64,000 nt of DNA, taken from NCBI RefSeq assembly GCF_900100185.1, contig NZ_FNEN01000005.1:157748-221747 (forward strand). Direction: 5' to 3'. Positions within the stretch are counted from its first letter, which is position 1. Every line of letters starts with the position of its first letter. The DNA comes from Natribacillus halophilus (GTDB lineage: Bacteria; Bacillota; Bacilli; Bacillales; Marinococcaceae). Below are positions 51,964 through 61,849 of the stretch, piece by piece. The translations under genes were made by a program, and so were the position numbers. A model generated the notes under the pieces. That model made no database searches, was not told the origin of the DNA, and saw only the letters and a program-made list of their open reading frames with translations.

Positions 51964-53421
51964 TTATCCGATTTTTGACTCCTCTGAGTCAGTTGTTGTA
52001 GAATCTTTACCTTCTTTATACGCATTATAATATGATATAACTTCTTCATCCTTTGAGTGTTCTGTAAATAAACTTACTAGTATTAGCAATGAAATGGATA
52101 TTACTAGACCTGGTAATATTTCATGAATTCCGAATGGTTCACCAACAAATCGCCAAATAGTAGAGACAATGATACCCCCAACCATACTGACAATTACTCC
52201 TGTTTTTGTGGCACGTTTCCAGAACATGATTGCTAACACTGGGCCAAACAAAGCAACAGCTGTAAAAGACAAAGCAATTTGGTAAATCTCAATAACATCA
52301 GTAATATATAAAGCAATCATTAACCCTAATACTGCCATACCAAGTACTGCAATACGCGAAATCTTTAATACCTCTAAGTCATCTGCATCTGGTTTGATCC
52401 ACTCCTGATATATATCCTTTGAGATATTAATTGCCCCACTAAGCAGAAATGAGGTTGCTCCTGTAAGGAGAGCAGCCAAAAGCGACACCATAAATAAGCC
52501 GCCGATTGACGCTGGAAAAACCTCTACCATAAAACTAGTGTATACATTATCTGGAAGAGTATCCGAAGATAAAGTATGGATAGCCATTATACCAATAAGT
52601 ACCGTGAATATTTGCAGAATACCCGATAAAATAAACCCAACAGTTACACCCCAAGTTCCTGTCTTTGTTGATTTGGCTGCAGTTATTCTTTGCCAAGTTG
52701 TTTGCCACACAACATAAAAGGGGCCAAAAACTAAAGCCCAATTTAATAATTCCCTCCAACCAATACTAAAAAAATCAAAGTAGTGTGTAGGAGTTTCCTG
52801 TATCAGCACTTCAAATCCACCTATATAATTAAGTCCCATTATAAACATTAAAATAACGCCAGCAAAAATGACGACCGTCTGGGCTGCATCTGTCCACGCT
52901 ACACTGTACATCCCACCCAGCAATGTAAATAAAACACTAACCACGAACCCCATTATAATAGCCCAAATCAATGATATGTCTATAATTGACGTCAGGATAG
53001 ATGCCATTCCAACTAATTGCATGCTAAATGTAGGTACCATGTAAAGAAGAGCAATAATCAAAGCAGGAATCAGAGCTGAAGCCTTTCCAAATCGTCTAAC
53101 AAATAAATCGGGTATGGTATAAAGTTTAAGCTTACGTATGACTGGTCCAATAGTAAACACAAATATTAAAGTAAAAGTCACAAGACTCATAGTAGTCATT
53201 AAATATGAAGTACCTATGGTAAATCCTTGCCCTGCAGTCCCTATTAAAGCTGCTGAACCTGATACAGTCGCAATAACTGTACCGACTATCGGCATAAAGC
53301 CAAGACTGAAATTTGCCATTACATAATCATCTGAAGTTTTAATCTTCGTTAATGATACTAAGGCTATTGCAAACATGACTACCAAAAATATAATAATCCA
53401 AATTAACCACCAATTAATAAT
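51964..53421 (-). CDS. Sodium:solute symporter (SSS family)
   Basis: About 485 residues with thirteen membrane segments; SSS marks include YVMANFSLGFMPIVGTVIAT, GGMYSVAWTDAAQTVVIF and the later AALLTGATSFLLSGAINISKD. The first helix, reading NWWLIWIIIFLVVMFAIALV, is in frame only upstream of the first ATG or TTG; that frame opens right after a TGA, with the ribosome site GGAGG at 53431-53427 pointing to ATT at 53421 or 53418. An ATG at 53425 is out of frame. So either a rare ATT start is used or a one-base shift has occurred. Transported solute unknown. Confidence 0.8.
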   Translation of the reverse strand: MINWWLIWIIIFLVVMFAIALVSLTKIKTSDDYVMANFSLGFMPIVGTVIATVSGSAALIGTAGQGFTIGTSYLMTTMSLVTFTLIFVFTIGPVIRKLKLYTIPDLFVRRFGKASALIPALIIALLYMVPTFSMQLVGMASILTSIIDISLIWAIIMGFVVSVLFTLLGGMYSVAWTDAAQTVVIFAGVILMFIMGLNYIGGFEVLIQETPTHYFDFFSIGWRELLNWALVFGPFYVVWQTTWQRITAAKSTKTGTWGVTVGFILSGILQIFTVLIGIMAIHTLSSDTLPDNVYTSFMVEVFPASIGGLFMVSLLAALLTGATSFLLSGAINISKDIYQEWIKPDADDLEVLKISRIAVLGMAVLGLMIALYITDVIEIYQIALSFTAVALFGPVLAIMFWKRATKTGVIVSMVGGIIVSTIWRFVGEPFGIHEILPGLVISISLLILVSLFTEHSKDEEVISYYNAYKEGKDSTTTDSEESKIG

Positions 53422-54292
53422 TCATTCCTCCTAGTTAATATTGCTTTCAGCATTCTCCAAAGGTCGGTACGGCAAGGGAATTCTTGACGCATCCCTTTCG
53501 TCTCCTACCACTGTAGGAGATTTTAATTTCTCGTTATCAGATACTCGTGTGAAACGGAGAAAATTCTTTGATAATTAAGCACTATTAAGCACAAAGGTTC
53601 TTGATTTTTTAAACTGATTTTCATAATCACCCGTGAAGGGAACTTTTTTCCCTTACTATGATTATCAAGGTTTTTCATTTGAACCAACGGTTCTTCCTCA
53701 TGACACGTATCAAAACTTTGTTCTGTTACAACTCCAAGAGCACTATAGATGGTCCATTATCCTCCTGAATCAGGATTGACCGTTCGTCCTCAAATGTTGG
53801 CAGGTTGATCTTTCCGGCATTACCGCTCAGTTGCAGGATCAGTACGCAGATCAAGGACCGGAAGCCCGCGATCCGGCTTCCATCCTGGCCGTAGAATCAT
53901 AATCGACGAACACAGTTCATGAATCCAATTATCATCTTAGCCGTCAAGTATGATGTGAAAGTAATCCTCACCTATTATCCGCCCTATCACAGCAAGTACA
54001 AGCTGAGCCACACGATGACTTTTTAGACTTCAAATCCCTTGTGTAATAAGACTTCTCTCAGTAAATTACGTTTGTGCATATATCCTCTCAGCGTGAATAT
54101 TCTTCTTTACAAAGTCTTTGCCATCGGCACTCGGAAAAAATATCACGGTATCACCCAGATGTTCCATATATACTGTATCATGAACTACATGCATCGCTGA
54201 ATAAGGTTTTATATAGTCAGTTATGATCCCTGCAAAGCTATTCCAATAAGCTCCCTAATTATTCAAAAATCTTTCTTTTCTATAAGCTTGAA
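53422..54292. other. Long gap with hairpins and a transposase relic
   Basis: It contains TCTCCTAC (53501-53508) pairing with GTAGGAGA (53513-53520) followed by TTTT, which reads as a terminator on the plus strand, and AGGGAA/TTCCCT within a longer imperfect stem near 53625-53680. A decayed transposase piece follows (separate entry). I see no intact gene. Confidence 0.5.
53780..54026 (+). pseudogene. Transposase relic
   Basis: Fragment translations such as TAQLQDQYADQGPEARDPAS (53827-53886) and VKYDVKVILTYYPPYHSKYK (53945-54004) recall DDE transposases; the PPYHSKY(N) turn is typical of the ISAzo13-like group. The frames are short, shifted and lack a start. Family assignment is tentative. Confidence 0.4.
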
Positions 54293-54802
54293 CTATCTAT
54301 TTTCATAGCCAAGGGCTGTCCGTATGTCTTGGACAAAATGTTTAATCACAACCAACAGTACGCAGAAGGCCCCAAAAGGTATAATCGCCTTTAAATGATA
54401 AAGCGGTATTGGGACAGCAGTTGGTGTCGTTTCCTGCTGGATAAAAGATAATTCAGCTGCCTCTATTCCCCTTGTAATTAACACATACAAGTACATAAAG
54501 GCAAAAACAAATGTAATAATATCACAAATAGCTTGAATCCTTGGTGAAAATCTTTCATAAAAAACATCTAGCTTGACAAAAGAGCCTTTGTTGAGGGAAT
54601 AGGCTCCAGACACACAAGCCAATAATACCATGGAATACTGAATCGTTACGGAAATCCATAAGGAGGGTTGGCCGAAAATGTATCTCAGGATCACATCAGA
54701 TAGTCCAAAGACCAATGCAAAAAGAATAAGCACCCAGCCAATTCTACCCAAACACTCACTGACAAAATCAATGCCTAGCTCCACTTTGTTCCAAACCTTC
54801 AT
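54293..54802 (-). CDS. TRAP transporter small permease (DctQ/TauL-like)
   Basis: 169 residues from ATG 54802 (GAGGGAGGGCGGG upstream, long spacing). Four membrane helices and the family pattern LSDVILRYIFGQPSLWISVT are visible. It is the 4-helix partner of the DctM permease encoded at 56340. Gene order M-P-Q with gaps of about 150 and 280 bp is looser than in most TRAP operons. In this island it most likely belongs to the importer of taurine or a related sulfonate. Confidence 0.88.
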   Translation of the reverse strand: MKVWNKVELGIDFVSECLGRIGWVLILFALVFGLSDVILRYIFGQPSLWISVTIQYSMVLLACVSGAYSLNKGSFVKLDVFYERFSPRIQAICDIITFVFAFMYLYVLITRGIEAAELSFIQQETTPTAVPIPLYHLKAIIPFGAFCVLLVVIKHFVQDIRTALGYENR

Positions 54803-55082
54803 TTTGATTACCCGCCCTCCCTCTTTCTTAGTAAATCTTCCCAAAAGAACTGTAAAGAGTCTGTTTATAAATACCTGAAAGTCGGCTGGCGTATCTCCGC
54901 GTTGTGGATTACACTCACAGGGCAAAACTCTCGCTGGCTCACTTTCGTCGCAGTCTCGGTATAAAAAATCTTGCCACCCCTGTATTCAGTAAATTTTTAA
55001 AGTAGCAGCAGCTTAAAAGCTTAAAACAACAGAAAGGCGGCAAGTGGCATGCATCATACATAACCATTTTTCACTACTAACA

Positions 55083-56189
55083 TTACTCTAGGTGCCCTGT
55101 ATCCCTCAGGAATTCTTCCCATAATTCAACGCCTTCAGCGGTTCGTTCCGACTGACTGGCAACTTCAGGCCATACACTTTCTATTGCTTCGTTCCGCATC
55201 CTCTCTTCCTCTTCCTCAGATAGAGTGATCACCTCACCTCCGCTATCTACAAGGTCCTGTAAAGCCTCTTCTACACCTTCGGCATGCATTCTACTCGTCT
55301 TAAAGTAATTGGACATGAAAACGTCATCGATGCGGTCCCTCTGCCAATCATTCAAATCATTCCAGGCATCCAAATTGACATAGATCTCCTGATGTTGGGC
55401 AGGATTCCACCCCGGCAGCATAGCATAATCAATCACCTCGTGGTAACTCATGTCATTAATGCCCCCGGTGTCCCATAATGTGCCGTCCACGGTACCTAAA
55501 TCTATGGCCGAATATATCTCGTCAGCTTCTAAAGATACCGGTGAACCGCCCATGGCCTCCAAAAATAGCGCTTGAGGCCCGCCAGCTCTTAAACTTTCTC
55601 CTTGTAAATCTTCCATGCTATTTACCGGGAACGTGCTGAATATAGAATTGGGCCCCTGATTCGTCCAGCCAGCCCAATGAAGATTATTCTCATGAGCTGC
55701 TTCTTGAACAAGTTCACCTATTCGATACTGTGGATCACCCCACATAGCCGCCCAAGCTTCGTGGTGACTCTCAGCACCCATCGCCATTCCATAAGCTAAC
55801 ATACCCTCTGGCATAATTCCGCCATAATCCGTTGCCCAACCAGCGTATACATCTGTTGTTCCAGTGCTAGCAGCACTAAATGCTTCATCGCCGCTCACAA
55901 TTGAACCAGCTGGAAGCAGCTCGATCTCTATCGTGCCTTCAGTAGCTTCCTCTACATCCTCAATCCACGGCTCGACACCATTAGCCCAACCAGCATCTCC
56001 AGAATCAAAAGCTGGTTGAAATACCCACTCCGTTGTCTCATCCGGAGGCCCATATCCATCCCTTGATTCTGCCTCAGTCGTCCCTTCCTCGTCCGTTTCT
56101 ACATCATCATCTGTTTCCTCTGCTTGGCAACCCAGAATAACAAGCCCTGTAAAAATCACCATCACTGCATACTTCAAATCCTTCTTCAT
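55083..56189 (-). CDS. TRAP transporter solute-binding lipoprotein (DctP/TauK-like)
   Basis: 368 residues. Signal peptide with lipobox VILGC, Cys21 being the lipid anchor, then a short acidic linker and a DctP-type binding protein: FQPAFDSGDAGWANGVEPWI near the start, GTIEIELLPAGSIVSGDEAF, SMEDLQGESLRAGGPQALFL with the conserved Arg that binds the ligand's acid group, and AIDLGTVDGTLWD. It resembles the subgroup for larger or amino-acid-like ligands. Coupled with DctM/DctQ it would deliver substrate by Na+-driven uptake. Confidence 0.9.
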   Translation of the reverse strand: MKKDLKYAVMVIFTGLVILGCQAEETDDDVETDEEGTTEAESRDGYGPPDETTEWVFQPAFDSGDAGWANGVEPWIEDVEEATEGTIEIELLPAGSIVSGDEAFSAASTGTTDVYAGWATDYGGIMPEGMLAYGMAMGAESHHEAWAAMWGDPQYRIGELVQEAAHENNLHWAGWTNQGPNSIFSTFPVNSMEDLQGESLRAGGPQALFLEAMGGSPVSLEADEIYSAIDLGTVDGTLWDTGGINDMSYHEVIDYAMLPGWNPAQHQEIYVNLDAWNDLNDWQRDRIDDVFMSNYFKTSRMHAEGVEEALQDLVDSGGEVITLSEEEEERMRNEAIESVWPEVASQSERTAEGVELWEEFLRDTGHLE

Positions 56190-56339
56190 TACATAATCCC
56201 TCCCTTATTTGTTTCAAACACCTAGGGTAGAATCATAATCTATTCACCGAACCACCTCCTTTTAGTTTAGTAAATTCCATTCACAACATAACCTGTACAG
56301 AATTAAAGTTACGTACAATATATATCTTGTTTCTGTTAG

Positions 56340-57647
56340 TTACTGCATTGTAGTGGGAAGCCATGTTGCTAGCTGAGGGAATAATATAAGTAAAATCAAG
56401 GCAATGATCTGAATGATAACAAACGGTATAACAGAGCGGTAGATATCTAACATCGTTACACCTTCAGGCATAATGCTTTTTAACCAGAATAGTACAAAAC
56501 CGAAAGGTGGCGTTAGATAAGCCACTTGTATATTGACGATAAAAAGAACGCCAAACCATAGTGTATCTATATTTAACTCGTTAAGTATCGGTACAAACAA
56601 GGGAGTCACCATCATAATAATAGCCCAGTCATCCATAATCATCCCCAATATCAAGATCACCAACATCATCGTGATCAAAGCACCCCACGCTCCGCCGGGC
56701 ATGGCCAAAACAGTTGAAGTGATGACATTTTGGCCGCCTAGAGCACTAAAAACGTTAGTAAAAAAATTAGCAGCTATCAAAATCCAAAATCCCATACCCA
56801 CAAGCTTGACTGTGAATATTAATGAGTCTTTAACGATTTGCCAGCTAATACTGCGGTATATAATATTAATAAAAAGCGCACCAGCTGCACCGACGGCAGC
56901 AGCCTCTGACGGCGTAGCCACCCCTAGCCAAATGACTCCCAAAACGAAAAAAATAAGGAGTAGAAACGGCCAGATGCCGGCGACTGAAGCAAGTTTTTCT
57001 TTAACTGTAAATCTTTCATCACGAGGAATCGCAGGACCCATGTGTGGCTGCACTGTACACCTTACACCGATATAAATGACATACATTATGGCCAGCATCA
57101 ATCCTGGTATAATTCCACCTAAAAACAAGGCTCCTATGGATTCATTAGCTAAAATACCATAGAAAATGAAAGGAATACTCGGAGGAATCAGAGCGCCCAA
57201 TGCTCCACCTGCTCCGATGGAACCTATGGCTATTCCTTTATGATAATTATATTGCATCATGGAGGGATAGGCGATCTGGCCCATGGTAATAGTGGCCGGA
57301 GGCGTGATTCCCGTAATAGCAGCAAAAATTGTACAAACCTGGACGGTTCCCATGGCTAGTCCACCTGGAAGATGACCTATTAATTTATAGGCTGCATCAT
57401 AAGCAGTCTTAGCAATACCCGAATAGCGAATAATATTTCCCATAAATATAAACAATGGAACCGTTATTAAGATGTGCTGCCATGGAGTTGAAAAGAAAGC
57501 ACTAGGAGCAGCCATCAGCGTTCCAGGTGAAAAAATATAAGCAAATAGAACGGCAGTACCGCCCAATCCAAGAGCAACAGGTAGCCCCAAAAATAAAACA
57601 ATAAAAAGACAAAGAAACATCAATATTGTGATCAAGATGTCATCCAA
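56340..57647 (-). CDS. TRAP transporter large permease (DctM/TauM-like)
   Basis: 435 residues from TTG 57647 (AAAGGAGAGGATAAA upstream); upstream ATG codons lack a ribosome site. About twelve helices, with DctM marks LFLGLPVALGLGGTAVLFAY, GITPPATITMGQIAYPSMMQ, GALIPPSIPFIFYGILANES and TPPFGFVLFWLK near the end. It is the first gene of the TRAP set. A perfect 12-bp palindrome CCCATCGATGGG lies 54 bp upstream of the start. Confidence 0.9.
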   Translation of the reverse strand: MDDILITILMFLCLFIVLFLGLPVALGLGGTAVLFAYIFSPGTLMAAPSAFFSTPWQHILITVPLFIFMGNIIRYSGIAKTAYDAAYKLIGHLPGGLAMGTVQVCTIFAAITGITPPATITMGQIAYPSMMQYNYHKGIAIGSIGAGGALGALIPPSIPFIFYGILANESIGALFLGGIIPGLMLAIMYVIYIGVRCTVQPHMGPAIPRDERFTVKEKLASVAGIWPFLLLIFFVLGVIWLGVATPSEAAAVGAAGALFINIIYRSISWQIVKDSLIFTVKLVGMGFWILIAANFFTNVFSALGGQNVITSTVLAMPGGAWGALITMMLVILILGMIMDDWAIIMMVTPLFVPILNELNIDTLWFGVLFIVNIQVAYLTPPFGFVLFWLKSIMPEGVTMLDIYRSVIPFVIIQIIALILLILFPQLATWLPTTMQ

Positions 57648-58156
57648 TTTATCCTCTCCTTTCCATAAAATCCCCATGAGCAACGATTTTAATTACAACA
57701 CCCATCGATGGGCTTATTCCCACTACAAAGAGATTCCGTTAAGAATTGCAAGGAGACAAAGATTCTAACTGAGCTATTGCAATGTGACTGAGATTTAGTA
57801 TCTGTCGAGCCCAGATTTGTATGCGATGCCTAAAAGATAATGCTTTCATGATTCATTTTATTGTAAATATTAGAGTTTAAATTTTCTCAGAGCCAAGAAG
57901 GAAATCATTAATTTCCTTCTTTCCTCTAAAAATTACAAAAATAATTGAGTTCCACTTCATCATAAATACACTTGTATCAAAAGATTAAACATTATTAAAA
58001 TTTAGATACATATAACTTCATGCTCACTGCCCAGTTTTGCTGAAATGTGTTAACCGAAAATGCTTCAGCAATTAGAAGTACCAAGCTCTGAAGAGAGTCG
58101 CTACTAGATGAACTTTCCTCTCAGAAACTTCATTAATTATTAAGCTTTATAGAAAT
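57648..58156. other. Gap between tpa and the TRAP operon
   Basis: It contains the palindrome CCCATCGATGGG at 57701-57712 (promoter side of dctM) and a hairpin AAGAAGGAAAT/ATTTCCTTCTT at 57895-57921, 5-base loop, about 235 bp beyond the tpa stop. I see no gene. Confidence 0.6.
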
Positions 58157-59521
58157 TTAATATTGAGATGAATTCAACACCTCTTTCACGGTATCTACAA
58201 GGAACTGTAGATCATCTTCTGTTGACGTTAACGGGGGTGCAATGATTAGAACATTTGCGAGTTGTGGGACGGTATCACCATTTTTGCCAAGAATCAAACC
58301 TCTTTCTTTACAAGCTCCAAGAATACTTCCTAGATAAGCATCACTAACCGGCTCTTTTGTGGTTTTATCCCTGACTAGTTCTATGCCGTATAGAAATCCG
58401 ATGTCACGCACTTCGCCAACATAAGGGTTATACTCTAACTCCTTTAATTGGGTCAGAATCTTTTGCTCAAGCCTAGCTACTCGACCTACAATATTTTCAC
58501 GCTCCAAAATTTCAATATTTTTCAAAGCAACCGCGCACGCTGCTGGGTGCCCTCCATATGTCGATACATGACGAAAATGATGATCCCCCGAATCATTTTT
58601 AAAGGCTTCATAAATCTCATTTTTGATGGATGTGGCTCCTAATGGTAAATAACCACTCGTCAATCCTTTGGCCATTGTCACCATATCTGGCTGTACTCCA
58701 TCTGCGTGCATATAACCAAAGAGCTGCCCGGTACGTCCAAGACCAGAAACTACTTCGTCGATGATGAGCAGAACATTGTATTTATCACAAATTTCACGCA
58801 CGCGTTTCAAGTAATGATCGGATTGGGGTTTAATCACACCTCCACCAGAGATGTAAGGTTCCATAATAAAACCGGCAACTGTGTCTTCTCCTTCCCATAT
58901 GATGATTTGTTCCAAAAAGTTGGCCGCCATCTCGTCATCTTTTTCCGGGTTTTCAAATGTGCTTCGATAAGCATAAGGTGGAGGAACATGCATAAATCCT
59001 GGAACACCAGGGTCGTATTTAACGCGTCGCTGAGCCTGTGCTGTTGCACTCATCGCACCCATTGTTGTCCCGTGGTAAGCTCGGTATCTCGAGATGAATT
59101 TATATTTATCAGGATTGCCAGTTTGTTTATGATATTGTCGGGCAATTTTAAAGGCTGTCTCATTGGCATCCGAACCTCCGTTAGAAAAAAAGGTCCGGTA
59201 ACCACCCCCCAGTAGTTCACTAAGTTTGGTTGCAAGTTCAATCGCTGGTTGATGGCTAAAAGTTAGTGGAAAATATGCAAGCGTATCCATCTGTTTCTTT
59301 GCAGCCTCAGTAATTTCAGTTTGACCGTGACCAAGGTTTAAACACCAAAGGCCCGACACTCCATCCATATACTCGTTACCTTCCGTATCTGTGAACCAAG
59401 CCCCTTGGCCATGAGCAGCGATCATGGGTGGGGCATCTGGATTATATTTGTGCATCGCATGCCATAAATGGTCAAGATCCTGTTTAGCCAGTTGGTCTTC
59501 TTTCATTTTATCGTGAGTCAT
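58157..59521 (-). CDS. tpa: Taurine:pyruvate aminotransferase
   Basis: 454 residues from ATG 59521 (AAGGAGGCTTTATTA upstream). Class III PLP aminotransferase: YMDGVSGLWCLNLGHG, FFSNGGSDANETAFK, HGTTMGAMSATA, LIIDEVVSGLGRTG and the PLP lysine in MVTMAKGLTSGYLPLGAT (about 285). Class III enzymes include omega-amino acid, beta-alanine and taurine aminotransferases. The tight pairing with alanine dehydrogenase (13 bp) and the nearby xsc point to Tpa, which moves the amino group of taurine to pyruvate, giving sulfoacetaldehyde and alanine. Beta-alanine:pyruvate transaminase is the main alternative. Confidence 0.86.
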   Translation of the reverse strand: MTHDKMKEDQLAKQDLDHLWHAMHKYNPDAPPMIAAHGQGAWFTDTEGNEYMDGVSGLWCLNLGHGQTEITEAAKKQMDTLAYFPLTFSHQPAIELATKLSELLGGGYRTFFSNGGSDANETAFKIARQYHKQTGNPDKYKFISRYRAYHGTTMGAMSATAQAQRRVKYDPGVPGFMHVPPPYAYRSTFENPEKDDEMAANFLEQIIIWEGEDTVAGFIMEPYISGGGVIKPQSDHYLKRVREICDKYNVLLIIDEVVSGLGRTGQLFGYMHADGVQPDMVTMAKGLTSGYLPLGATSIKNEIYEAFKNDSGDHHFRHVSTYGGHPAACAVALKNIEILERENIVGRVARLEQKILTQLKELEYNPYVGEVRDIGFLYGIELVRDKTTKEPVSDAYLGSILGACKERGLILGKNGDTVPQLANVLIIAPPLTSTEDDLQFLVDTVKEVLNSSQY

Positions 59522-59534
59522 TAATAAAGCCTCC

Positions 59535-60668
59535 TTAAATTGTTGTGGTTTTGGATTTGAATGTTTCGCCATAACTTTCGTATGTCATATTGTGAGCAGC
59601 GGCGACACCTGCATGCACGATTTTTCCATCCATAGTATTTACGGCTGATCGAAGTTCAGGATTTTTCAATATCGCTTCATTCAATCCATTAGTAGCAATT
59701 GCATGAGCATATGGCATGGTGTTATTGGTTAAAGATAGTGTAGCAGTTCGTGATACTGACCCAGGGATATTTGCGACCGCATAATGAATAACTTCGTGTT
59801 TAATGTAAGTAGGGCTATCATGCGTCGTAATTCGATTGGCAGTTTCAACTGAACCTCCCTGATCAATCGCAACATCCACAATGACAGACCCTTGATTCAT
59901 ATCCTTAACCATGTATTCTTTGACAAGCTTTGGCGCTTTTTCTCCAGGTATTAAAACTGCACCAATAAGTAAGTCAGATGTTTTCGCAGCTTCATGAAGA
60001 CTGTGAGGATTGGACATAAGCGTCATTACTCGCCCTTGAAACTGATTATCAAGTTCCCGGAGTCGTATTGAGCTTATATCAAGTATGGTGACATTAGCCC
60101 CTAATCCGAGCGCTATTTTCGCAGCATTTGTTCCGACAATTCCTCCACCAATAATGGTGACGTTTGCCGGAGGCACACCAGGAACACCGCCGATCATCAC
60201 CCCTTCCCCGCCTTTAGATCCTTCCAAGAACTGCGCACCAATTTGGACAGACATTCGTCCTGCTATTTCGCTCATCGGTGTCAGCAATGGTAAAGATCCA
60301 TCCTCGTGTTTTAGTGTTTCATAAGCAAGTGCCGTTACGTTGTGATCTCGCAAAGCTTTAGTGAGTGTAGGCTCTGCTGCAAGATGAAGGTATGTGAATA
60401 GAATAAGACCTTCTCGGAAAAATTGGTATTCGTCTTCAAGTGGTTCTTTTACTTTCATCACCATATCACAAGCCCAAACCTCATTCGGAGATGACGCAAT
60501 CGTCGCTCCTGCTTCATGATAATCCCCATCTTTGAAACCGCTTCCATTTCCAGCATTGCTTTCTATTATAACTTTATGCCCTGCGCTTGTGAGGTTTGTT
60601 ACGCCGGCCGGAGTAATCGCGACCCGTTTTTCATTATTTTTAATTTCAACCGGGATTCCAATTCTCAC
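59535..60668 (-). CDS. ald: Alanine dehydrogenase
   Basis: 377 residues from GTG 60668 (GGAGAGGATGATTGT upstream), equal to the usual length; an upstream extension is unsupported. It oxidises alanine to pyruvate and ammonia with NAD+. Marks: [21 protein letters not shown], substrate Lys in [12 protein letters not shown], His in TYLHLA, the NAD fold [21 protein letters not shown] and [14 protein letters not shown]. Upstream of tpa in one operon it regenerates pyruvate for transamination, the classic Tpa-Ald pair of taurine users. Confidence 0.95.
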   Translation of the reverse strand: MRIGIPVEIKNNEKRVAITPAGVTNLTSAGHKVIIESNAGNGSGFKDGDYHEAGATIASSPNEVWACDMVMKVKEPLEDEYQFFREGLILFTYLHLAAEPTLTKALRDHNVTALAYETLKHEDGSLPLLTPMSEIAGRMSVQIGAQFLEGSKGGEGVMIGGVPGVPPANVTIIGGGIVGTNAAKIALGLGANVTILDISSIRLRELDNQFQGRVMTLMSNPHSLHEAAKTSDLLIGAVLIPGEKAPKLVKEYMVKDMNQGSVIVDVAIDQGGSVETANRITTHDSPTYIKHEVIHYAVANIPGSVSRTATLSLTNNTMPYAHAIATNGLNEAILKNPELRSAVNTMDGKIVHAGVAAAHNMTYESYGETFKSKTTTI

Positions 60669-60871
60669 ACAATCATCCTCTCCAATATTCTGGTCCAGAT
60701 ATCCCAACCTCTTATTGCTTATTATTGAGTAAAACATATTTATGTAAATATCACAATGTTTTTTGTCATGGTAACACTTTAATATTATTTATAACTCTTA
60801 TTAAAAAAAATAATGAAAGGTTGATTTTGGTTTTAATCAGAGTGCGATATAAAAAACTTATCATTAAATTC

Positions 60872-60906
60872 TTGGCAATTAGTTAATTAGCCTTCTATAA
60901 TGAAGG
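60872..60906 (+). promoter_or_regulatory. Promoter of the gntR-type gene with palindrome over the -10
   Basis: TTGGCA (60872-60877), 18-bp spacer, TATAAT (60896-60901). The -10 is embedded in CCTTCTATAATGAAGG (60891-60906), whose CCTTC/GAAGG arms form a palindrome suited to autoregulation by a dimeric repressor. Confidence 0.55.
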
Positions 60907-60936
60907 ATAGACAATATAATAAACGGGGAGAGAAAA

Positions 60937-61659
60937 ATGAAACTAGATCACAATAACCCGCTACCTCTACATGCACAATTAAAACAAAAAATGGCAGACC
61001 GGATCAACGACGGCTATTACTCGAACCAGCTGCCAAGTGAAAGATCATTTATGGATGAATTTGAAATCAGCCGAAACACAGTACGAGAAGCGATTTCATC
61101 ATTGGTAACAGAAGGCCTCCTCATAAAAAGGCACGGTGTAGGTACGTTTGTTTCCCCAAAACCCATTCAAGATTGGCTTGGCACACTAAAAAGCACAACA
61201 GAAACCATAAGGGAAATGGAGTTGCAACAGGATATTGATTTAATTACCCATGGTACTGTAAAACCATCTAATCAACTGAAAAGAAAGATCGATGATGATT
61301 CGGTTTACTTTATCAAGCGCCTTCGTTTTGCTGATGGGCATCCAATTGCATTAGAAAACGAATACTATCCCCTAAATATCGGAAACCAACTTACTCAATA
61401 CGATCTAAATACTGAAACAATTATTGACCTCTTAGAAAACGAATTAGGATTTAGGCTAAATAGAGCGAACCAGGTCATAAAAGCAGGGAAAATTTCGAAT
61501 GAAGATTCAAAATTACTTCAGTTTCATCAAGAAGAAAGTGTGCTTATATCAGAGCGTTTAATCACATCAGAAGAGGGTCAATGGCTTGAGTTTTCCCATA
61601 CCTATTACCGCCCTGATTTGTATTCATTTTCGATTGATTTAGAACGGAAAAATGGGTGA
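60937..61659 (+). CDS. GntR-family (UTRA) regulator of the taurine genes
   Basis: 240 residues. N-terminal winged helix LPSERSFMDEFEISRNTVRE then AISSLVTEGLLIKRHGVGTF (about 29-68), followed by a UTRA ligand-binding domain (RLRFADGHPIALENEYYPLN; C-terminal EFSHTYYRPDLYSFSIDLE). It lies between the divergent ald-tpa operon and xsc, so it is the obvious local regulator. Known taurine regulators are often MocR-type TauR; a HutC-type regulator in this role would be a variation. ATG behind GGGGAGAGAAAA. Confidence 0.85.
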   Translation: MKLDHNNPLPLHAQLKQKMADRINDGYYSNQLPSERSFMDEFEISRNTVREAISSLVTEGLLIKRHGVGTFVSPKPIQDWLGTLKSTTETIREMELQQDIDLITHGTVKPSNQLKRKIDDDSVYFIKRLRFADGHPIALENEYYPLNIGNQLTQYDLNTETIIDLLENELGFRLNRANQVIKAGKISNEDSKLLQFHQEESVLISERLITSEEGQWLEFSHTYYRPDLYSFSIDLERKNG

Positions 61660-61849
61660 AATGCTCTTTTATTTGATAGTTCTTTTTAATAATTGCTATC
61701 ATATTTCCAAATAACGATTTAAAAATTTATAGTTTCTTTTTTTCGAAATATCTGTTTGAATAGATTTATACCATTGTTTAATTTGTTTAGAGTTAAACTG
61801 GTTGGGTTATCTGTACCACTATTTAAAAATAAAAAAGGAGGTAATGATT

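Noticed and set aside
53501..53524. Riboswitch or omega-RNA end (IS605-like)
   Set aside because: Only a simple stem with four T is present; no conserved riboswitch core and no TnpB or TnpA frame adjoining.
58706..59215. 169-codon plus-strand frame inside tpa
   Set aside because: Antisense to a conserved aminotransferase with all catalytic motifs; no independent support.
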